The translations under genes and the position numbers were made by a program. The notes below the pieces were generated by a model. It was given only the letters and a program-made list of their open reading frames with translations, ran no database searches and had not been told where the DNA came from. Below are positions 9,721 through 17,886 of a DNA stretch of 41,485 bases, piece after piece; within the stretch, counting starts at the first letter, position 1, and each line of letters begins with the position of its first letter. The DNA is from Treponema sp. (GTDB lineage: Bacteria; Spirochaetota; Spirochaetia; Treponematales; Treponemataceae), in contig JAKSTN010000020.1 in assembly GCA_024402535.1 (NCBI GenBank), forward strand, positions 1 to 41,485. The letters run 5' to 3'.

Positions 9721-9817
9721 AAGCTTGTAAATAAGCTGATAAACTCTCTCCGATGTCCAGTTCGACTGGACGGCAAGGCTCCTGGTTGATGTTATCTTCT
9801 GGGGGTCTTGTTTTTTT
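9721..9817 (+). ncRNA. Structured short RNA or attenuated leader, class unknown
   Basis: From the predicted start the RNA can form three consecutive hairpins. The first is AGCTT/AAGCT (9722-9726 with 9733-9737). The second is a perfect 7-bp stem GTCCAGT/ACTGGAC (9755-9761 with 9765-9771) closed by a TCG loop. The third is a 12-bp terminator stem described separately. There is no credible reading frame. It could be a small trans-acting RNA of about 95 nucleotides or a riboswitch-like leader of the ATP-grasp gene. I do not recognise the class; it lacks hallmarks of SRP RNA, tmRNA, T-box, TPP, FMN or fluoride RNAs. A similarity to the GACGCAAAGCC segment of c-di-GMP-I riboswitches is weak. Confidence 0.5.
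9774..9817 (+). terminator. Intrinsic terminator of the short RNA
   Basis: CAAGGCTCCTGG (9774-9785) pairs along its whole length with CTGGGGGTCTTG (9799-9810), using several G-T wobbles, across a 13-base loop. Seven Ts follow (9811-9817). It would stop transcripts 25 bases before the ATP-grasp start. Confidence 0.65.
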
Positions 9818-9841
9818 AAAGCCCTTTGTTAAACTTTATCT
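9808..9841 (+). promoter_or_regulatory. Candidate leaderless promoter of the ATP-grasp gene
   Basis: TAAACT at 9830-9835 lies 6 bases before ATG 9842, with TTGTTT (9808-9813) 16 bases further upstream, overlapping the terminator T run. No Shine-Dalgarno sequence exists before this start. If active, the gene is expressed independently of the short RNA upstream. Confidence 0.35.
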
Positions 9842-10993
9842 ATGGAAAAACTGGTGATTGCCGGTGCATGCAGTGTATTCGGCCTTTCTGAGATAAAAGC
9901 TTCTTTTGCTGAACTTGGTTTTGATGTTTCGTTTATAGATGCCCCTTTTATGGCTGGAATCAAAATCCATGAATATCCTGAAACTGAAGAAATCACCTAT
10001 ACTGCAGAACTGCCGGAAAACGCGGTTGCAGTGCCCTTGTCTGAATACTGGATTTCATACTGCAAAAAGCATGATTGCGGTCGTATTTCTCAGGCTGCGC
10101 TGGAAAGTTCCCGTTCAAAAGAATATTTTTATCAGTTTCTCAAAGATCATGGTTTTGATTTTCCTGAAACATATAGAGATGAAAATTCAGCTCGAAATGC
10201 ACTCGAAAAAGGGAAAAAGATAATAATAAAACCTGTGGGACTTCATTCAGGTTATGGAATAGAAATTCTAGATAAAAATGGAAAAGAAAAATTATCTGAA
10301 TATATAAATCAGGCGGCAAATATAAAAAACAGAACTTTACGCCTTATGGAAATAGAAAATAAGGGTGTAATGCTTACAGAAGCTGTAGAAGGTCCTGAAT
10401 ACAGTGCTGACTGTTTTTATTTTCAGGGAAGAGTAAGTATTGTCCGTATCTGCCGTAAACTGGTTACCGTAATAAATGATAAGCCATGCTGTGCTGCTTA
10501 CAGACTTCTTTCGCCCAAAGAAGATGAATATAAAAGATTTGAATTATATTTGAAAAAATGGACAGAATCTGTTTTTGAAGAAAATAATATTTCTTATGCC
10601 CAATATGATTTTATAGATTCTCCTGACGGATGGGTTGTCCCTATAGATTTTGCAAGCCGTGTAGGAGGCGGTATATCTGACCTCCTTATTGAAAGCGGGA
10701 AAAATCCTTATGCACTTTCAGTAAGCGGAAAGCTATTTTCACTTCCAGAGAATTTGTGCCAGTTTAGTTATCTTCCTGTGGTTTCTGGATATGTAAAAAA
10801 TGATGATTACCCTTTGAGAGAAGGGAAAAGGCGGATTTTCAAGAAACGGGGGGATTATGTTATTTCAAATCCTTCCAGTGTGGGAAGCCGAATAGCACTT
10901 ACGGTATCTTCAGAAAAAAATGATTTTTCCGAGAAAATAGTTCCTCAATTGCTTCTAGGCAGAGATTTTATTAGTCCTGATAAAATTAAATAA
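9842..10993 (+). CDS. ATP-grasp family ligase of unknown substrate
   Basis: The 383 residues show an N-terminal alpha/beta domain (1-85), then an ATP-grasp fold. Visible landmarks are K93, the lysine strand IIIK130P with a glycine-rich loop HSGYG, the E180-A-V-E-G-P-E strand that contacts ATP, and D256. The usual metal-binding E-x-N-x-R-x-GG segment reads D269-F-A271-S-R273-V-G-G-G, so Glu is Asp and the metal-ligand Asn is Ala. The overall layout resembles the carbamoyl-phosphate synthase/PurK/PylC-like group that joins a carboxylate to an amine or bicarbonate. The substrate cannot be read from the sequence. The gene stands alone between a short RNA and a PAS kinase. Activity may be altered or lost given the Asn-to-Ala change. 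The C-terminal 90 residues match nothing I recognise. Confidence 0.7.
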   Translation: MEKLVIAGACSVFGLSEIKASFAELGFDVSFIDAPFMAGIKIHEYPETEEITYTAELPENAVAVPLSEYWISYCKKHDCGRISQAALESSRSKEYFYQFLKDHGFDFPETYRDENSARNALEKGKKIIIKPVGLHSGYGIEILDKNGKEKLSEYINQAANIKNRTLRLMEIENKGVMLTEAVEGPEYSADCFYFQGRVSIVRICRKLVTVINDKPCCAAYRLLSPKEDEYKRFELYLKKWTESVFEENNISYAQYDFIDSPDGWVVPIDFASRVGGGISDLLIESGKNPYALSVSGKLFSLPENLCQFSYLPVVSGYVKNDDYPLREGKRRIFKKRGDYVISNPSSVGSRIALTVSSEKNDFSEKIVPQLLLGRDFISPDKIK

Positions 10994-11004
10994 GAAAAAA
11001 AAAT

Positions 11005-11059
11005 TATCTCTAAAAACTCTAGATTTTGTCTTAACAAAGGGACTGATAGCCTTTATAAT
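11005..11059 (+). promoter_or_regulatory. Promoter region of the PAS histidine kinase gene
   Basis: TTAACA (11031-11036), 17-base spacer and a perfect TATAAT (11054-11059). TATCTCTAAAAA at 11005-11016 repeats the element found upstream of the 9686 promoter. The expected start of transcription, near 11066, falls on the AAGGA at 11064-11068. The leader would therefore be extremely short, and either the promoter or the binding site may not be used as drawn. Confidence 0.5.
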
Positions 11060-11073
11060 TAAAAAGGATTTAT

Positions 11074-14000
11074 ATGATTACTCCTAATGAGAAAAGAACA
11101 CATTTCATACTGGATCTGCTCGTAAAAGATAATTACGATTATGTCTGGGTTGCTGAATTAAGAACATTTCAGTATGAACTGCACACAAACGAAGATATTC
11201 CTCCTCTAGATATGCCTGAAAGCGGAAATGCGTTATATCTTTTGAATTATATTCGGGATGTTTTTGTTCCTCCTGAGTATCGGAGTCAATATAAGAAAAA
11301 TATTACAGCAAGAAAAATCTTAAGAATACTGAAAAAGGACGGTGAATTTACAATAGAGTTTCCTTTCACTGTTGGTGTTAGTCATGTAAGATTTTTTGTA
11401 ACAAAAGATTATCCGGGTGAAGTTTTTATCTGCTCCAAAGTGATTGAGACTGGAGAATTGGATAATTCGGAAGAAAAAAATGAAGCTCTCCTGATTCTGG
11501 CTCTTGATAGCAGAAAACATTTTTCTATTAGAAATGTGAATGAGAATGTTGCAAAACTTTTTAATATTTCACTTTTAAAATTTTCAAAAAATTTAAAACA
11601 TGATGTATTCTGTGGATTTCATCCGGAAGATAGAATTACCGCTGAAAAACTCTTTATTGAAAATGCAAGGGAAGGAAACGAATTTAGCGCTGATTTCCGT
11701 GTAACTGTAAAAGGCGATAACTATCAGATAGTTCATCTGGATGTAACCGTAAAAAAATATAACAGAAGTTTTCTCTATTATGTAACGGTTCGGAAAAATG
11801 AAATTCCAAAAGTAACCGCAGTTCCTCTTATAGAAATGGATGAAAGTCCAAGACGAAAAGTTCATTCCTTTGATGTTGATTTAATTACTGGCGCAGCGCA
11901 CCTTGATTTGGAAATGCGAAAATACTATCAATGCGATTCTGTAATTTCAAATTTCCCGTTTCCTTTTATAAAACTGCAGTTTTTCCATCCGGATGATGCA
12001 GAAAAAATGAAGGAAACAGTTAAGGCTATTCGGGACGGTTCGCCTTACGAAGAAGTTGATGTTCGTGTTATAGACCGCCAGAACGGCTCATATGTATGGC
12101 GCAGTATCAGGTTCAATACTATTTTTGATGATTTTGGGCGTCCTGTCCGTGCCCTTGGTTCTTCGGAGGATATCAGTTTTTATAAGGAGCAGGAAACCCG
12201 TTTCCATGACGTTCTTGAACTTTGTGGTTTTACTACATGGGATTACGATTTTAATAATCACACATTCTCAAATACTCGACGACTGAAAAAAATGTTCGGT
12301 TTTTCTGATGAAAATTTTTCGAATATTCCGGAAAGTATGATTGAAACAGGCGCAGTTCATAGTGATGATGTGGAAATTGTTCGCGCTCTTCACAGAAAAC
12401 TTGAAGACGGAGAAGCCACTGTTGATTGTGAAGTTCGTATGAGAAATATCAATGGAGGAAACTTCAACTGGTATAAAATCCGTTACACAATTGTAAATGA
12501 TAAGAATGGTGAGCCATCTTATGCTGTAGGAAGTGCTACAGATATTAATGAACAGAAAACTGCAGAACTTAGTTTTGAGTATGAAGCAAAAACTCTGTAT
12601 GAACTTCAGGGAGACACACTTGTCGAAAAGTGTTGTGTCAATGCAACCCGTGACGAAGTAAAATCATACTTTACAAAAACAGAAGGTGAAATCACATATA
12701 AAAATCAGTCATTCTCAGAAATACTGAAAGTAATGATGCCTTTCTGTGTAAACGAAGATACTGCTCGACTTTTGTGGAATAAGTTGAATCCAGAAAATCT
12801 TTTGAAATCATTTTCTCAGGGAAACAAAACTTTTTCTTTTGTTCATCGCCGCCAGATGCGAAGCCAGAATCTTCAGTGGGTTTCTTCAAAAGTTAATATG
12901 TATCAGGATCCGAAAACCGGCGACATCATTTCTTTTATTTATACATATGATATCAACCGTAAAAAACTTTCCCAGGAAGCTTTGGAGCTGATTGGTATTT
13001 CAGATTATGATCTGGTTGGTATTATTGATGTCATTGGTGGCGGCGCTATTATTTTGCATGACAATGAAATTATGTCTCGTGTTCCGAACTGGGACTGTGG
13101 TGATTACGATGCATATTTTGAAACTTATGCAGACCGCATGAAGGAATATCTTGAAACTGAAGAAGACTATATAAATCTTCATGATAACATTAAAATTGCA
13201 AATCTTGTCCGTGAACTTTCACAGAATCAGTCCTTTGAAGTATTAATTAAACATCATAAACGAGGTTCTTCAAATACAGTTGTATTCCGTACTACTTTCC
13301 GTTATTTGGATGAAGAACAGTCATCAATTCTTTTGTGTATGAGCGATATTACATCTGCATTGGCTGAAGAACGTGAACGAGAAAAAGTTCTGAAAGATGC
13401 TTTGGATCAGGCAAATATTGCTTCTCGTGCAAAGACCGACTTCCTGGCTCGAATGAGTCATGACATCCGAACACCACTTAACGGCATCATGGGTATGACT
13501 CAGCTTTGTCTAGAAGAAAATGATCCTGAATTGATTCATGAATACCTTCGTAAGATTGACACTTCAAGTCACTTTCTTCTTGGTCTTTTGAATGACATTC
13601 TGGATATGAGCCGAATTGAAAAAGGTGTAATTAATCTTGAAAGTGATGTTTACAGTCTTTTTGAATTCAGGGCAAGTCTTAATTCAATCATTGTTCCTCT
13701 CTGTACAAATAAAGATATAACTTTGAACATTCTGATTGAAAAGGATTGTTCTTTTGTTACAGATAAACAGAAATTCAATCAGATTTTCTTTAATCTGCTT
13801 TCAAACTCTGTAAAATTTACTGAAGTGGGTGGAACAATTGATGTTATTGCTGAAAATGTTTCTTCCACTGAAAATGGTACTGTTTCTTTTGATCTTACCG
13901 TGCGTGACTATGGTTGCGGTATGAGCGAAGAATTCCAGGAAAGAATGTTCGAGGCATTCAGTCAGGAAAGAAACAGTATGACAAATATGAATCAGGGAAG

Positions 14001-14130
14001 TGGTCTTGGACTTGCTATCGTAAAATCATTTGTTGAAAAAATGGGTGGAACAATTCAGGTTCAGAGTTCTACTGCAGAAGAAAATCACGGAACAACTTCA
14101 TCAGTTCATTTCCAGCTTCCTTCTGCATAG
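11074..14130 (+). CDS. Cytoplasmic multi-PAS sensor histidine kinase
   Basis: The 1018 residues have no signal peptide or membrane helix. At least three PAS-like domains with PAC-type ends can be seen, about 130-265, 270-375 (ending VRALGSSEDIS) and 378-495 (ending YAVGSATDIN); the flanking regions 1-120 and 500-770 are probably further divergent PAS folds. A short coiled coil leads to the HisKA box ARMSH796DIRTPLNG. The ATPase domain has N-box FFNLLSNSVKF, G1 DYGCGMS and G2 GSGLGLAIV near residue 975. No receiver domain follows and no response regulator gene is adjacent, so the partner is elsewhere. A Shine-Dalgarno AAGGA lies 5 bases before ATG. The signal is unknown; a cytosolic ligand or redox cue is likely. 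Confidence 0.9.
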   Translation: MITPNEKRTHFILDLLVKDNYDYVWVAELRTFQYELHTNEDIPPLDMPESGNALYLLNYIRDVFVPPEYRSQYKKNITARKILRILKKDGEFTIEFPFTVGVSHVRFFVTKDYPGEVFICSKVIETGELDNSEEKNEALLILALDSRKHFSIRNVNENVAKLFNISLLKFSKNLKHDVFCGFHPEDRITAEKLFIENAREGNEFSADFRVTVKGDNYQIVHLDVTVKKYNRSFLYYVTVRKNEIPKVTAVPLIEMDESPRRKVHSFDVDLITGAAHLDLEMRKYYQCDSVISNFPFPFIKLQFFHPDDAEKMKETVKAIRDGSPYEEVDVRVIDRQNGSYVWRSIRFNTIFDDFGRPVRALGSSEDISFYKEQETRFHDVLELCGFTTWDYDFNNHTFSNTRRLKKMFGFSDENFSNIPESMIETGAVHSDDVEIVRALHRKLEDGEATVDCEVRMRNINGGNFNWYKIRYTIVNDKNGEPSYAVGSATDINEQKTAELSFEYEAKTLYELQGDTLVEKCCVNATRDEVKSYFTKTEGEITYKNQSFSEILKVMMPFCVNEDTARLLWNKLNPENLLKSFSQGNKTFSFVHRRQMRSQNLQWVSSKVNMYQDPKTGDIISFIYTYDINRKKLSQEALELIGISDYDLVGIIDVIGGGAIILHDNEIMSRVPNWDCGDYDAYFETYADRMKEYLETEEDYINLHDNIKIANLVRELSQNQSFEVLIKHHKRGSSNTVVFRTTFRYLDEEQSSILLCMSDITSALAEEREREKVLKDALDQANIASRAKTDFLARMSHDIRTPLNGIMGMTQLCLEENDPELIHEYLRKIDTSSHFLLGLLNDILDMSRIEKGVINLESDVYSLFEFRASLNSIIVPLCTNKDITLNILIEKDCSFVTDKQKFNQIFFNLLSNSVKFTEVGGTIDVIAENVSSTENGTVSFDLTVRDYGCGMSEEFQERMFEAFSQERNSMTNMNQGSGLGLAIVKSFVEKMGGTIQVQSSTAEENHGTTSSVHFQLPSA

Positions 14131-14152
14131 TTTTTTCAAAAATAAAAAGAGT

Positions 14153-15556
14153 TTACTTTAGACTGTAAATCAGGGCATCAGCGGTGCGAATGAAAATGTT
14201 TGCGCTGTTTATGTCTCTGTCTGCCACAAGTGGAATTGTGTCCAGAACGTAATCATTCAGAACAAAACTGATTTTTCCAAATTCTGTGCCAGCTTTTATT
14301 TCGCCTGAAAGGCATTCAGGAATTTCTGTAACTACTTTCACATTTTTTACAGACTCTTCAAGAGAGTTTCCAAAAATGAAGGGAACTGTAATTGATTCAG
14401 GATTGAATGCAGGAACAAGGTTTACCCCGATTTCTTTTCCGCCTTTGGCACGGAGAAAATAAGGTTTTACCCGTGTCATGTCCTTGTAATCTGCAAAAGA
14501 TTTGAAAGCCCATTCCATTAGTGTTGAGCCGTCTTTCTTTCGCCATTCATTTCCTTCTTTAGGATTACTGCCGGGACCTTTCATTGTTACCGAAAGAAAA
14601 CGAGTTCCGTGACGGCGAGCTGTCAGGGCGAGGTTGTAGCCGCTTTCATCTATGTAACCGGTTTTAAGTCCGTCGCAACCGTCCATAAGTCCTAAGAGAG
14701 GATTTGTGTTCCTCTGGGTGATTGTCATGGTTATGGTTTCAGGAAGTCCTTCTGAAAAATCCTGGGCTTTTACTGTGTATCCGTTTGTCAGGTTTTTCTG
14801 CTTTGGATATGCGAAGCTTTGGAGCCCGTGAAAATTTTCAAGACTGTCAGGATGCTGATTTATGTAGATTGTAGAAAAGGCTGCCATTTCCCGTGCTGTG
14901 GTTTGATTAAGTTCAGAATATCCGGAACTTTCTACAAAATGGGTGTTTGTTAAACCGTATTTTTCTGAAACGGCGTTCATGGCAGAAACGAAGTCTTCCA
15001 TGTTGCCGTAAAGTGTGTAAGCCAAAGCGTAGGCTGCATCGTTTCCTGAAGCAACTGAAAGACCTGCCAGAAGTTCTGAAACTGTAAGTTTCTGATTTTT
15101 TCCAAGGAACATAAGGGAAGAGTGGGGCGGCATATTGCAGGCCCAGCTTTCTTCTGGCGGGATTATTACTGTGTCATAATTAAGTTTTCCCTGACTGATA
15201 GCATCATCTACAACGTACATGGAAAAAAGTTTTGTCATGCTTGCCGGTGGAATTATTTCATCAGCATTTTTTTCGTAAAGAATATTTCCGTTTGATGTAT
15301 CAATAAGAATTGCGCTTTCACAGCCTAAGTCCAGTTTAGTTTCTGAAAGTTCATAAGGAAGTGGTTTTAAAATCTGGTGCCGTGATTCATAGCGGAGTTC
15401 AAGAAAATCAGAAAGTTCTGTTTCCTGTTTTTCTGTCAGGGGAATTGCGGAGTCACATTTTGAAATTTTTACAGCACGGATTCCCGTCAGAACGGCAAAT
15501 GAGAAAACAAAAAAAGATGGTAAAGCAATGAGAGAATATTTTACACTACGTTTCAT
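14153..15556 (-). CDS. D-alanyl-D-alanine carboxypeptidase (peptidase S11, PBP5/DacF type)
   Basis: The 467 residues start with one N-terminal membrane segment (about 8-28). The serine-type D,D-peptidase triad is complete: S106-M-T-K109, S170-G-N172 and K298-T-G300. The segment after about 360 resembles the beta-rich C-terminal domain of PBP5. The enzyme trims the terminal D-Ala of peptidoglycan stem peptides in the periplasm, controlling crosslinking. Unlike classical PBP5 there is no obvious C-terminal amphipathic anchor, so the N-terminal helix probably holds it in the membrane. There is no Shine-Dalgarno sequence before the ATG; TATTAA lies 11 bases upstream. Its end is convergent with the PAS kinase, separated by 22 bases without a clear terminator. 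Confidence 0.93.
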   Translation of the reverse strand: MKRSVKYSLIALPSFFVFSFAVLTGIRAVKISKCDSAIPLTEKQETELSDFLELRYESRHQILKPLPYELSETKLDLGCESAILIDTSNGNILYEKNADEIIPPASMTKLFSMYVVDDAISQGKLNYDTVIIPPEESWACNMPPHSSLMFLGKNQKLTVSELLAGLSVASGNDAAYALAYTLYGNMEDFVSAMNAVSEKYGLTNTHFVESSGYSELNQTTAREMAAFSTIYINQHPDSLENFHGLQSFAYPKQKNLTNGYTVKAQDFSEGLPETITMTITQRNTNPLLGLMDGCDGLKTGYIDESGYNLALTARRHGTRFLSVTMKGPGSNPKEGNEWRKKDGSTLMEWAFKSFADYKDMTRVKPYFLRAKGGKEIGVNLVPAFNPESITVPFIFGNSLEESVKNVKVVTEIPECLSGEIKAGTEFGKISFVLNDYVLDTIPLVADRDINSANIFIRTADALIYSLK

Positions 15557-15595
15557 ATGTGAAGTTGTTAATAATCAGGATTTGAGCATTGAGTG

Positions 15596-16681
15596 CTAAC
15601 TTAAAATAGCGTCTGCAAGAACAAGAGCAGTCATTGCTTCAACAACAGGAACTATGCGCGGTGCAAGGCACACATCATGACGGCCTTTGATTTCCAGGTC
15701 TACGTTTTCATAGCCTTTGTCTGTTTTCATTACAGTTTCCTGCTTCTGGTAAATGCTTGGAACCGGCTTTACGGCTACGCGGAACACAATGTCGTTTCCG
15801 TTCGAAATGCCGCCAAGAATTCCACCGGCATTGTTAGTAACGAATTCAACGCCGTAGCCGTTGTCACTGGCGCGCATAGAATCATTATTCATACTTCCTG
15901 TCATATCTGCAGCATCGAAACCGCTTCCGAATTCAATTCCTTTTACGGCGCCAATTGAAAGCATAGCGTGAGCCAGCATAGCATCCAGCTTGTCAAAAAC
16001 AGGATCTCCAAGTCCGGCAGGAACACCTTTTACAACACATTCGATTACAGCTCCTGCTGAATCGCCCTGGCTTCTGATTTCTTCAATGCGTTTCTGCATA
16101 GCTTCGGCAGCTTCGTTGTCAGGTGCGCGGAGAGGATTCTGTTCAATTTCATCAAGGTTGCGTTTTGTAGCAGAGATGCCTGCGGCTTTGATTGTATAAG
16201 CTGTAATTTTAATTCCGGCGTTTTCTGTGATTACAGATGCGATGGCTCCTGCAGCAACACGGGCTGCAGTTTCACGACCTGAAGAACGTCCGCCGCCACG
16301 GAAGTCGCGAAAATCAAATTTCTGGTCAAATGTATAATCGGCGTGACCTGGTCTGTATGTGTATTCCAAGTTACCGTAATCTTTTGAATGCTGAGAAGTG
16401 TTACGGATCATCATGGCAATTGGGGTTCCTAATGAAAGTCCGTCTTTTACTCCCGAAAGAATTTCTACCTGGTCAGCTTCTTTGCGTTCTGTTACACAGG
16501 CGTTGCCTTTTTCTCCAGCGTTGTGATTTCCCGGACGGCGTCTGTCCAGTGCAGCCTGAATTTTTTCAATATCGATGTTCAGTTTTGAAGGACAGCCGTC
16601 AACAATGCAGCCTAAGGCGTTACCGTGGCTTTCTCCGAAAGTGGTAACTGTGAAATTATTTCCGAAAGTGTTTTTACTCAT
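15596..16681 (-). CDS. aroC: Chorismate synthase
   Basis: The 361 residues show the hallmark patterns: TTFGESHGNALG at the N-terminus, LDRRRPG, the RPGHADYTF segment, and FRGGGRSSGRETAARVAAGAIA. The last step of the shikimate pathway converts 5-enolpyruvylshikimate 3-phosphate to chorismate using reduced FMN in the cytosol. Length is typical of the family. It lies apart from other aromatic biosynthesis genes, between the carboxypeptidase (39 bases downstream) and a GGDEF gene. No Shine-Dalgarno sequence is present; TAAAAT lies 6 bases before the ATG on the coding strand. Confidence 0.97.
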   Translation of the reverse strand: MSKNTFGNNFTVTTFGESHGNALGCIVDGCPSKLNIDIEKIQAALDRRRPGNHNAGEKGNACVTERKEADQVEILSGVKDGLSLGTPIAMMIRNTSQHSKDYGNLEYTYRPGHADYTFDQKFDFRDFRGGGRSSGRETAARVAAGAIASVITENAGIKITAYTIKAAGISATKRNLDEIEQNPLRAPDNEAAEAMQKRIEEIRSQGDSAGAVIECVVKGVPAGLGDPVFDKLDAMLAHAMLSIGAVKGIEFGSGFDAADMTGSMNNDSMRASDNGYGVEFVTNNAGGILGGISNGNDIVFRVAVKPVPSIYQKQETVMKTDKGYENVDLEIKGRHDVCLAPRIVPVVEAMTALVLADAILS

Positions 16682-16716
16682 AGAATCATTTTAATTGTTT
16701 ATGAGAAAAATGAAAA
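16682..16716 (-). promoter_or_regulatory. Candidate leaderless promoter of aroC
   Basis: On the minus strand TAAAAT (16688-16693) ends 6 bases before the ATG and is preceded, after 17 bases, by TTTTCA (16711-16716), a 4 of 6 match to TTGACA. No ribosome binding site is seen. Confidence 0.45.
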
Positions 16717-16742
16717 TAGAGGCAGGTAAGTTAAAATCTTCG

Positions 16743-17822
16743 TTATTTAATGAAAAAATAATCTTCGTTTGTGACAATTTGATTTTTGCCGTTGTGTTTA
16801 CCCCAATAAACTCTGCGGTCAGCAAGATCTATTATTTTATGAATTGGCAGTTCCTTCAATGCAAAAGAAATACCTGCAGTCAGAGTAATACTGAAAGAGG
16901 TTTTCTTTCCTGTGACAGAAAAAGTTTGTTTCGAAATTTCGTTTTTAATTTTTTCAATCTTTTTAACGAAATCTTCTCTGTCATTACCATATTTACAGGC
17001 AATGAGGAATTCATCTCCGTCCCAGCGGCAGGAAACAGTTCTGTCATCGTCATAATCCTGTAGGATTTCACCAATTTTTTTCAGGACTTTATTTCCTGTG
17101 TCATATCCGTAGGTTTCATTTAATTTATTGAAATTATCGATATCAAAAATGCATACACCAAAATTAATTGACTGTTTTAAGAGACCCTGGTGGAAATCAT
17201 CAAAACTTCTTCTTATTGCGTGACGGTTTAATAGTTGTGTCAGTTCATCTCGTTCTGCAAAATATTTCAGAGTTCTTATGCTGTGCTTGTAGTTTGCATT
17301 TAATATTCCGGCAAGAAAAATTCCGATTCCAAAAATTACCACGGCATTGGTTTGCGTTGTCAGTTCGATGTTTTCTGGCGGAAATACTTTTATGGGCTCT
17401 GCAAAATGACATCTAAGAGAAATTAAAATATAAACAAAAATAGATGTCAGGTGTGTAACATGAAAATGAATTCTTGCTTTCTTTTTGTTATCTTCATGTA
17501 TGTATAGAAAGGAAGATGCAAAAATCATGAAACAGTAATTTTGAAATCCTGCGTTCCAGCCCATGTAAAAAGCTGCTACTGTAATCTGAATAAGAAGATG
17601 AATGGCACATGAAAAAACAATGCAGAAAATTATGTTTTTATGCTGATTCTTTATCCAAATGAGCTGAAGAACTAAAGTAAATATAATAGCGGCTCCGCTT
17701 TGAATACTCAGTATAATATCCTTTACAAACAATGCAGACCCAAGAAACATTATTGCTGCTGACGTGAGGGTAAGAAGTCCAAAGTTAAAAAAAATCTTTG
17801 ATTTTGCAGATTTTCTACTCAT
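16743..17822 (-). CDS. Membrane GGDEF-domain protein with DGDEF signature
   Basis: The 359 residues contain about six hydrophobic helices in the first 175 residues, forming an integral membrane sensor of unknown ligand. A GGDEF domain follows from about 185 (RDELTQLLNRHAI, then FDIDNFNKLNETYG). The signature loop reads R-W-D268-G-D-E-F272, so the first Gly of GGDEF is Asp. No RxxD inhibitory site is visible at its usual position. Active cyclases nearly always keep GG(D/E)EF, although some variants of the first Gly retain activity, so this may be a weak cyclase, a GTP or c-di-GMP sensor, or inactive. It precedes aroC on the same strand with a 61-base gap, and aroC seems to have its own promoter. 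Confidence 0.88.
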   Translation of the reverse strand: MSRKSAKSKIFFNFGLLTLTSAAIMFLGSALFVKDIILSIQSGAAIIFTLVLQLIWIKNQHKNIIFCIVFSCAIHLLIQITVAAFYMGWNAGFQNYCFMIFASSFLYIHEDNKKKARIHFHVTHLTSIFVYILISLRCHFAEPIKVFPPENIELTTQTNAVVIFGIGIFLAGILNANYKHSIRTLKYFAERDELTQLLNRHAIRRSFDDFHQGLLKQSINFGVCIFDIDNFNKLNETYGYDTGNKVLKKIGEILQDYDDDRTVSCRWDGDEFLIACKYGNDREDFVKKIEKIKNEISKQTFSVTGKKTSFSITLTAGISFALKELPIHKIIDLADRRVYWGKHNGKNQIVTNEDYFFIK

Positions 17823-17857
17823 TCCTTAATTCTATTATTGTTTTTAAGTATTAACAA
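17823..17857 (-). promoter_or_regulatory. Candidate leaderless promoter of the DGDEF gene
   Basis: On the minus strand TAGAAT (17829-17834) ends 6 bases before ATG and TTGTTA (17852-17857) lies 17 bases further upstream. The AAGGA directly touching the ATG is too close to act as a normal Shine-Dalgarno sequence. Confidence 0.45.
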
Positions 17858-17886
17858 GTTGTTAGGGAAATGAGTAGTAACCGAGG

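Noticed and set aside
9755..9785. c-di-GMP-I (GEMM) riboswitch
   Set aside because: GGACGGCAAGGCTCC resembles the GGACGCAAAGCC segment only in part, and the conserved GCAAACC-type junction and GNRA loop are not found.
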